This document shows, in pieces, positions 50,147 through 55,092 of a stretch of 55,092 bases of DNA (its first letter is position 1; each line of letters begins with the position of its first letter). Position numbers and translations under genes: made by a program. The notes under the pieces were generated by a model. The model ran no database searches. It worked only from the letters and a program-made list of their open reading frames with translations, and had not been told where the DNA came from. The stretch comes from Pseudomonadota bacterium (lineage in GTDB: Bacteria > Pseudomonadota > Gammaproteobacteria > Xanthomonadales > Rhodanobacteraceae). Location of the stretch: positions 1 to 55,092 of the forward strand of contig JAFEFS010000070.1 in NCBI GenBank assembly GCA_018240465.1, in the 5' to 3' direction.

Positions 50147-51026
50147 TCAGCCGAACACCCCGGCAATGACGATCACGGCGAGAATCGCGAGCCAGACAAT
50201 CAGCACGCGGCGGATCAGGGTCATTGCATCGTCGAGCTCGATCAGCGCATCGGTTGTGTCGACCGAATGGCCGTCGCCGGCTTCGACGTCGGCATCGACG
50301 CTGGCGCGCGCGATCGCGCCGAGAAAGCCGCACTCGAAGCTCCAGTAGCCCTGCGGATGCGCGGCGTGGTAGCTGCGCCAGGCCTTGAGCACGGCGTCGA
50401 AGTCCGAAGCGATAGCGAGCGCGAGCGCGATCAGGGTGCGCCGGCAGCCAGTCGAGCAGGCGCGCGAATTTCTGCGCCAGCGACTGTTGCGTGGCGGGCA
50501 ATGCCTGCGCGTGCGCGGGCGTGTACGCGAGCAGGTGCGCGAGGCGATAGAGCAAGGCGCCAACGGGCCCGAGAATGGCGAACCAAAGCACGACTCCGAA
50601 CACGCGGCGCAGTCCCGCGGTGAACGCGGCTTCGACCACCGCGTTCGCTTCAAATGGCAGCGGCTCGCTCATTTCCTCGGGCTTGAGCGCCTGCGCCGCC
50701 TCGTTGCGGCGATCGGAGTCAGGCGCCTTGTCGACCGCTTCGACGTCCTGTTCGAGATCGCGCGGCCCCATGCAGTAGAACAGCACGACGATGCCGACGA
50801 CGAGGCTAGGCAGGCCAAAGACATTGCCGCGCAGCGCCAGTTGCACGGCCAGGCAGAGCAACGCGGGCAGGCCGATCGTGATGAGCAGGCCGAGTTCCGC
50901 GCTGGATTGTGCCGCGCCCTGATCCTGCCAGCCGCGCAGCCAGGAAAAATTGCGCAGGCGCTTGAGGTCGGGGGCGAAATGCGTGAGCAGCAGGACGACT
51001 ACGATCGCGACGAACACGATGGCCAT
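50147..51026 (-). pseudogene. ampE: AmpE-like membrane protein gene, disrupted by a single-base frameshift
   Basis: The leftward start at 51026 (MAIVFVAIVVVLLLTHFAPD) follows GGAAGGAAA. The frame reads as AmpE (NFSWLRGWQD, FWFAILGPVGALLYRLAHLL) up to FARLLDWLPAHP. There the homology jumps to another frame, which continues LIALALAIASDFDAVLKAWR, YWSFECGFLGAIARASVD and a C-terminal membrane helix to the stop at 50147. The break is at CCC on the minus strand (GGG, 50434-50436); with CC the product would be an intact ~292-residue AmpE. Without correction the first frame runs on as Arg-rich nonsense. AmpE is a CobD-like inner-membrane protein linked to AmpD/beta-lactamase signalling. A sequencing error is as likely as a true mutation. 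Confidence 0.82.
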
Positions 51027-51081
51027 GAAAAATTTCCTTCCGCGCAAAATGCGCGGGCGCGGGAAATTGTAACAGCGGCGC

Positions 51082-52062
51082 TTATCCGCGCACGGCCCGG
51101 CGCAGCGGATCGTCGTGCGTCACCGAATCGAGCTCGATGCCCGCGGCTTCGCGCAGCCAATGTTCGACGAGGCGGTACGACACCGACAGTGGCGACGGCA
51201 TCAGCAATTCGCCCGAGGCGACACCGTCGACAAGTTGCCGCGCGGTGAACCAGCGCGCGTCTTCGAGTTCGGGACCGAGCTTGATCGTCGGATCGTCCGC
51301 GCGCGCGGTGAAGCCGAGCATGATCGACGAGGGGAACGGCCATGGCTGCGAGGAATGGTAGTCGCAATCGACCACGCGCACGCCGGCCTCCTCGTACACC
51401 TCGCGCTGCACCGCGGCTTCCAGCGTCTCGCCCGGCTCGACGAAGCCGGCCAGCGCCGAGTAGCGGCCCTTCGGCCAGCTCGCCTGGCGGCCGAGCAGGC
51501 AGGCGCCGCCGTGCGCGACGACGACGATCATCGCCGGATCGGTGCGCGGGAAATGCTCGGCGGCACATTGCGGATTCGTGCACACGGCGCGATGACCGGC
51601 GCTTTCATGCCGCACGCGCGAACCGCAGACGCTGCAATGGCGTGTGCGCTCCTGCCAGTTGACGATCGCACGCGCGTAGGCGAACAGGCCGGCATCGTCG
51701 GCAGCCAGGGTCAGGCCGGCGCTGCGCAGGTCGACGAAGTCGCCGCCGATCCGCGCGGCAATGCTGGCGCAGGCCGCATCGTCCGCACGCCAGACGAACC
51801 AGTCGTGGCCTTGCGTATTGCCGAGATAGGTCGTGGCCTCCTCGCTGCCCCCGAAGCAAGCGAATCGAGCGTGGTCGAGGCCACGCAGGCGGTGCCCGGC
51901 GGCGTCGACCAGTGCGCGGCCGTCGGCGCGCAGCAACAGGAACCGCGCGGCCACCGCGTGCAAGCGCCGGTTGATCGTTTCGGTGTCGCTGCGCCAATCG
52001 GCGTCGCGTTCGATTTCGAGGGCGGAGAACGTATTGTTACGGCTGCGTACGAGAGAACTCAT
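51082..52062 (-). CDS. nudC: NAD+/NADH diphosphatase, Nudix family (RNA deNADding)
   Basis: A 326-residue protein, start at 52062 (MSSLVRSRNNTFSALEIERD). Residues 1-130 are the variable N-terminal domain. A zinc ribbon follows (HCSVCGSRV and CTNPQCAAEHFPRTDPAMIV). Then comes the Nudix box GFVEPGETLEAAVQREVYEE with the downstream SQPWPFPSSIMLGF motif, the SQPWPFPxS signature of NADH pyrophosphatases. It hydrolyses NAD(H) to NMN(H) and AMP and can remove NAD caps from RNA. The start lies six bases after a TAAAAT box, so the message is probably leaderless. Confidence 0.95.
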   Translation of the reverse strand: MSSLVRSRNNTFSALEIERDADWRSDTETINRRLHAVAARFLLLRADGRALVDAAGHRLRGLDHARFACFGGSEEATTYLGNTQGHDWFVWRADDAACASIAARIGGDFVDLRSAGLTLAADDAGLFAYARAIVNWQERTRHCSVCGSRVRHESAGHRAVCTNPQCAAEHFPRTDPAMIVVVAHGGACLLGRQASWPKGRYSALAGFVEPGETLEAAVQREVYEEAGVRVVDCDYHSSQPWPFPSSIMLGFTARADDPTIKLGPELEDARWFTARQLVDGVASGELLMPSPLSVSYRLVEHWLREAAGIELDSVTHDDPLRRAVRG

Positions 52063-52068
52063 CGAATC

Positions 52069-52074
52069 ATTTTA
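52069..52074 (-). promoter_or_regulatory. -10 box of a probable leaderless promoter (nudC)
   Basis: On the minus strand TAAAAT is followed by six bases (GATTCG) and the ATG at 52062. There is no Shine-Dalgarno sequence. Confidence 0.5.
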
Positions 52075-52128
52075 GCGCCCATCCATGAGCGCAGGATCGA
52101 AAACGCAGTTCCCGGTGCCGGCGGCGTG

Positions 52129-52491
52129 TCAGATGCTGAAGGACGAACCGCAGCCGCAGGTCGTTTTCGCATTCGGATTGCGGATCACGAACTGCGCGCC
52201 TTGCAGGCTCTCGCTGTAGTCGATTTCCGCACCCATCAAGTATTGCAGGCTGAGCGGATCGACCACCAGGGTGACGCCTTCCTTTTCCAGCGCGAGATCA
52301 TCCTCGGCGCGCGCCTCGTCGAACGTGAAACCATACTGGAAGCCCGAGCAGCCGCCGCCGGAGATGTAGACGCGCAGCTTGAGGTCGGGGTTGTTCTCCT
52401 CGGCGATCAGCTCGCGTACCTTGTGCGCGGCCGCGTCGGTGAAGATCAGCGGCTGCTCGAGGGCGTCCTGGTAGCTGGGCGTCGTATCCAT
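52129..52491 (-). CDS. erpA: A-type iron-sulfur cluster carrier
   Basis: A 120-residue protein, start at 52491 ([20 protein letters not shown]). The three cluster-binding cysteines are Cys48 in [13 protein letters not shown] and Cys112/Cys114 in the C-terminal [11 protein letters not shown]. Also typical is [19 protein letters not shown]. ErpA/IscA proteins pass Fe-S clusters to apoproteins. The closest name is ErpA, judged from the C-terminus and lack of an isc operon; SufA/IscA cannot be excluded by eye. It follows the bactofilin gene by 31 bp on the same strand. Confidence 0.9.
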   Translation of the reverse strand: MDTTPSYQDALEQPLIFTDAAAHKVRELIAEENNPDLKLRVYISGGGCSGFQYGFTFDEARAEDDLALEKEGVTLVVDPLSLQYLMGAEIDYSESLQGAQFVIRNPNAKTTCGCGSSFSI

Positions 52492-52522
52492 GCGGGCGTA
52501 GATCGTGCCGATTCGGGCGAAA

Positions 52523-52960
52523 TCAAGTACGCGCGGCACCGGACAGCGCGAACTCGTCCGCTTCGTCGGGCGCGGCCAACTGCTTCGGCGGCTCGGCACG
52601 ATGCACGATCTTGCCGTTGATCTGCGCGCCGGCTGACATTTCCATGACCTTGTAGTAGACGTTGCCTTCGACGCGCGCGCCGGCGGCAAGTTCGAGCCGC
52701 TGCGTCGCGGTGACATCGCCGTTGACCTCGCCGTTGATGATCACATGCGGGGCGATGATCTCGCCCTTGATGCGCCCGCTGTTCGACAAGGTCAGCACTG
52801 CGCTGTCGCCGTCGCCGTGCAGCGCGCCTTCGACACTGCCGTCGACGTGCAGTCGGCCGTTGAAGCTGACGTCGCCGCGGATCTGCGTACCGCCGGCGAT
52901 CAACGAGGTGGTTTCGGCCGGCGGCGCGACCTGATTGGACTTGCTTCTATTCCCCAGCAT
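52523..52960 (-). CDS. Bactofilin
   Basis: A 145-residue protein. The middle is the bactofilin beta-helix with its repeating hydrophobic and glycine pattern: [90 protein letters not shown]. The ends are short and disordered ([16 protein letters not shown] and a Pro/Asp-rich tail). Bactofilins self-assemble without nucleotide into filaments that position cell-wall or envelope proteins. Its start overlaps the DUF6776-like gene by 14 bp, so the two are likely translated together. Confidence 0.93.
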   Translation of the reverse strand: MLGNRSKSNQVAPPAETTSLIAGGTQIRGDVSFNGRLHVDGSVEGALHGDGDSAVLTLSNSGRIKGEIIAPHVIINGEVNGDVTATQRLELAAGARVEGNVYYKVMEMSAGAQINGKIVHRAEPPKQLAAPDEADEFALSGAART

Positions 52961-53687
52961 GCGTCCCTCCCGACGTGGTCAATACCTCGTCCCATGTGAA
53001 ATCGCGTGAACCCTTGCCGAACTCGGAGCCGGCATCGGCCTCGACACGCACGCCGTTCGGCACGAAACCCGCCGGCAGCAGAAGAGTACCTTTTATTTGC
53101 TGGAAATACTTGAAGGAGAATCCCACTCCCTTTGCGTCTGCGCTGTCCGCGAGATCGGCCCAATCAACCGTCACGAGTTTGCCGGCGCGCATGCCGCTCA
53201 GGCTGATCCGCACCTGCCCGCTGGCGACCTGGCCAGGCTTGAGGTTCTGCGTAAGCGTGACGGAATAATTGAACAGGCGCGGATTGTCGCGCACCGGCGC
53301 GAGGCTCAACGCCTGCACGCTGAGACCGTCGCGCTTTGCGTCGGCGCGCGTCAGACTGCTGTAAAAGGCCAGGTCGGCGCGCAGCCCGGCGATCTCCTCC
53401 TGGCGCTCGCCGATCTGGCGCTGCAACTGCGCATTCGCCGCGTTTTCCACCTGCTGCGCGCGCTCGAGCACGGCCACGCGCTGCTGCAGGGTCGCGTTCT
53501 GTTCGAGTGCATGCCGAAGCTGCGTCAGGCCGTCGGCCGGCACATTCTCGCGCAACACCCAGGTCGCAGCGACGGCGACCACAATCGAAGCGAACCAAAA
53601 CAGGCCTAGCGTCGCCCACTCACGCCAGCGCGGGCGCTCGGCGTGCGGGCGGATGACGAGGGTGGGTGGTGGCGGAACGTGGACCAT
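52947..53687 (-). CDS. DUF6776-like membrane protein with a coiled coil
   Basis: A 246-residue protein. One N-terminal membrane helix (ATLGLFWFASIVVAVAATWV) is followed by a predicted coiled coil (residues ~58-115: LRHALEQNATLQQRVAVLER, NAQLQRQIGERQEEIAGLRA) and a periplasmic beta-rich domain (FNYSVTLTQNLKPGQVASGQ, GVGFSFKYFQQIKGTLLLPA). The family is recognised by this layout and its position upstream of bactofilin and erpA in Lysobacterales. Function is unknown; a link between the bactofilin filament and the envelope is an attractive guess. It is divergent from hemJ. Confidence 0.75.
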   Translation of the reverse strand: MVHVPPPPTLVIRPHAERPRWREWATLGLFWFASIVVAVAATWVLRENVPADGLTQLRHALEQNATLQQRVAVLERAQQVENAANAQLQRQIGERQEEIAGLRADLAFYSSLTRADAKRDGLSVQALSLAPVRDNPRLFNYSVTLTQNLKPGQVASGQVRISLSGMRAGKLVTVDWADLADSADAKGVGFSFKYFQQIKGTLLLPAGFVPNGVRVEADAGSEFGKGSRDFTWDEVLTTSGGTHAGE

Positions 53688-53755
53688 GCACGAATCGTTC
53701 GAGGCGAACGCGAGAGCTTAGCGAAAAACGCGGCCCCGCACCCATTCGCCGCGGC

Positions 53756-53761
53756 TATACT
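53756..53761 (+). promoter_or_regulatory. -10 box upstream of hemJ
   Basis: TATACT lies 28 bases before the ATG at 53790, giving a leader of about 20 bases. The -35 region is not clear. Confidence 0.4.
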
Positions 53762-53789
53762 GCGTCGTCGTTCACATTCATTTTCGCCG

Positions 53790-54206
53790 ATGCTCTGGAT
53801 CAAGGCCCTGCACATCGTCTTCGTCGTGACCTGGTTCGCCGGGCTGTTCTATCTGCCGCGGCTGTTCATCTACGACGTCGAATCCGCCGACGCCGCGGTG
53901 CGAGCGCAGTTGCGAATCATGCAACGGCGCCTGCTCGGGATCACGCATGTCGGCGGCGCGCTCGCGCTGACCTTCGGCATCTGGACGCTGATCCTCGTAC
54001 CCGCCTACCTGCACCAGGGTTGGCTGCACGCCAAGCTCGCCCTGGTGCTCGGCCTGGTCGCCTACCACATCCGGCTGGTGCAACTGGTGCAACGATTCGC
54101 CGAAGACCGCAACACGCACTCCTCGCGCTGGTTGCGCGTGTTCAATGAAGTGCCGGCGCTGTTCCTGATCGCGATCGTGCTGCTGGTGGTGGTGAAACCG
54201 GCATAG
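53790..54206 (+). CDS. hemJ: HemJ-type protoporphyrinogen IX oxidase (CopD-like fold)
   Basis: A 138-residue protein with four membrane helices, starting MLWIKALHIVFVVTWFAGLF, with His8 and the WFAGLFYLPRLFIYDVE signature of HemJ. A second conserved region is GWLHAKLALVLGLVAYHIRL with His residues that may bind haem. It oxidises protoporphyrinogen IX to protoporphyrin IX in haem synthesis. Length fits (~140). The neighbourhood (bfr, bfd, erpA) is iron-related. Generic CopD copper proteins share the fold, so identity with HemJ is likely but not certain. Confidence 0.85.
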   Translation: MLWIKALHIVFVVTWFAGLFYLPRLFIYDVESADAAVRAQLRIMQRRLLGITHVGGALALTFGIWTLILVPAYLHQGWLHAKLALVLGLVAYHIRLVQLVQRFAEDRNTHSSRWLRVFNEVPALFLIAIVLLVVVKPA

Positions 54207-54210
54207 AGGC

Positions 54211-54229
54211 ATGCCGGCGCAGCCGGCAT
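54211..54229. repeat. REP-like palindrome, copy B
   Basis: ATGCCGGC-GCA-GCCGGCAT is a perfect 8 bp stem identical to copy A at 39939-39957 but in the opposite orientation. It lies between the stops of hemJ and bfr and may serve as a convergent terminator or mRNA stabiliser. Confidence 0.65.
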
Positions 54230-54266
54230 TCCATCTATCTTCTGCTCTTCTGCGTACCGCCCGGAT

Positions 54267-54737
54267 TCACGACCCCAGCTTCTGCTGCAGGTAGCCCGTT
54301 TCGCCGAGTTGCTTGACCAGGCCGAGCTGCGTCTCAAGCCAGTCGATGTGCTCTTCCTCGGATTCCAGGATCTCCTCGAACAGCTCGCGGCTGACGTAAT
54401 CGCCGACCTTTTCACAATGCGCGATCGCCAGCTTCAAATCGGGATGCGCGGCCTGCTCCAGCTTGAGATCGCACTTGATCACCTCGACCGGCGTCTCGCC
54501 GATCATCAGCTTGCCGAGCGCCTGCAAATTCGGCAGACCTTCGAGGAACAGAATGCGCTCGATCAACTTGTCCGCATGCTTCATCTCGTCGATCGATTCC
54601 TTGTATTCGTGCTCGGCCAGCTCCTTGTAGCCCCAGTTCTTGTACATGCGTGCATGCAGGAAATACTGGTTGATGGCGGTCAACTCGTTGAACAGCACCT
54701 TGTTGAGGTGGGCTATGACCTGCTTGTCGCCTTTCAT
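54267..54737 (-). CDS. bfr: Bacterioferritin
   Basis: A 156-residue protein, start at 54737 after GGGAG. All key residues are in place: ferroxidase ligands Glu18, Glu51, His54, Glu94, Glu127 and His130, and the haem-binding Met52 in [12 protein letters not shown]. The N-terminus [20 protein letters not shown] is characteristic. It stores iron in a 24-subunit shell with bridging haem. The adjacent bfd-like gene encodes its probable release partner, so store and release functions are linked. Confidence 0.97.
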   Translation of the reverse strand: MKGDKQVIAHLNKVLFNELTAINQYFLHARMYKNWGYKELAEHEYKESIDEMKHADKLIERILFLEGLPNLQALGKLMIGETPVEVIKCDLKLEQAAHPDLKLAIAHCEKVGDYVSRELFEEILESEEEHIDWLETQLGLVKQLGETGYLQQKLGS

Positions 54738-54769
54738 GCCTGGAACTCCCGATCTTTCGCGAAGGTACG

Positions 54770-54775
54770 ACTATA
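54770..54775 (-). promoter_or_regulatory. -10 box upstream of bfr
   Basis: On the minus strand GC-TATAGT is an extended -10 box about 33 bases before the start. No clear -35 and no certain Fur box were seen. Confidence 0.4.
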
Positions 54776-54865
54776 GCGCGCGCCACAGCCACGCGAAGAA
54801 ACGCGAATCGTGAGCATTTGCAGGAAGGCCCGCCGTGCACGCACCGCCAAGCGGATCAGCGCCGC

Positions 54866-55075
54866 CTACGCCGCCTGTGCAACCAGCGGCAGGCTGAACG
54901 CCGCGCGCGTGCGGCGATGCGCGTCGCGCAGCACCTCCTCGGCGACATCGGCGCAACTGCCGCAATCGCCCGAGCAACCCGTGCGGCGCGTGAGTTCACT
55001 CAGGCTGCGCACACCCTCGGCGGCAGCCTGACGAATCATCTTCTCGGTGACGGCGTTGCAGATGCAGACGTACAT
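54866..55075 (-). CDS. bfd: Bacterioferritin-associated ferredoxin
   Basis: A 69-residue protein, start at 55075 (MYVCICNAVTEKMIRQAAAE). A GTG 6 bp upstream is also in frame. The [2Fe-2S] cysteines are Cys4, Cys6, Cys38 and Cys41 (TGCSGDCGSCADVAEE), exactly the Bfd spacing. Bfd reduces the Fe(III) core of bacterioferritin through the haem so that iron is released. It lies upstream of bfr in the same direction with a 128 bp gap containing a separate bfr promoter. Confidence 0.95.
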   Translation of the reverse strand: MYVCICNAVTEKMIRQAAAEGVRSLSELTRRTGCSGDCGSCADVAEEVLRDAHRRTRAAFSLPLVAQAA

Positions 55076-55092
55076 GGGCACGGATATGGCGA

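Noticed and set aside
1..55092. tRNA genes, CRISPR arrays, insertion sequences, prophage genes
   Set aside because: No cloverleaf, no regularly spaced repeats and no transposase, integrase or phage structural genes were seen.

Overview
This is a GC-rich, gene-dense chromosomal window from a gammaproteobacterium. Several features point to the order Lysobacterales (Xanthomonadales): the run accB-accC-prmA-(zinc-ribbon protein)-fis-purH-purD, large TonB-dependent receptors without SusD partners, a 961-residue GlnE, a bactofilin next to erpA, and several apparently leaderless promoters. A Rhodanobacteraceae-like relative is a reasonable guess, but genus cannot be fixed from this sequence. I see no rRNA, tRNA, insertion sequence, prophage or CRISPR array.

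Layout. 1-5.6 kb: the end of a surface-polysaccharide region (O-antigen ligase cut by the window edge, family-4 glycosyltransferase), a CHCC zinc-finger protein, a Yip1-like membrane protein, a YceI lipocalin and an ELM1-family protein. 5.6-15.3 kb: a complete-looking oligo-alginate utilisation locus. A TonB receptor and a UxuR-like GntR repressor are transcribed leftward. A PL17-type lyase, an MFS transporter, a DEH-reductase-like SDR, a KDG kinase and a 4-OT-like tautomerase are transcribed rightward. The AT-rich gap between them carries five copies of the half-site ATTGGTA, two of which flank the leftward -35 box. 15.3-18.2 kb: glnE. 18.4-27.3 kb: a less familiar block with a TPR-sulfotransferase, a second TonB receptor behind a LytS/LytTR two-component system, an AraC regulator, a possible small RNA and a prolyl-4-hydroxylase-like dioxygenase. 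27.5-37.2 kb: DsbD with a duplicated alpha domain, then the cbb3 oxidase operon (ccoNOQP, a 68-residue FixH-like protein, ccoI, ccoS, a TauE/SafE-type protein) and a TlpA-like thioredoxin; ccoG is absent from the operon. 37.4-46.3 kb: housekeeping genes aroQ, accBC, prmA, fis, purH and purD. 46.3-55.1 kb: a TPR lipoprotein-like protein, an MFS-PlsC fusion, a frameshifted ampE, nudC, erpA, bactofilin, a DUF6776-like protein, hemJ, bfr and bfd.

How the genes work together. The alginate locus reads as one pathway: outer-membrane uptake, periplasmic exolytic cleavage, inner-membrane import, reduction of DEH to KDG and phosphorylation to KDPG. The tautomerase is the unexplained extra step and is my best candidate for an undescribed function, perhaps replacing the ring-opening protein KdgF. 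The second candidate system is the LytS/LytTR-TonB receptor-sulfotransferase-AraC block. The cbb3 cluster, DsbD and TlpA form a respiratory and copper/thiol maturation group. Bfd, Bfr, HemJ and ErpA at the right end all concern iron, haem or Fe-S metabolism.

All functional calls rest on reading motifs and context by eye; no database search was run.
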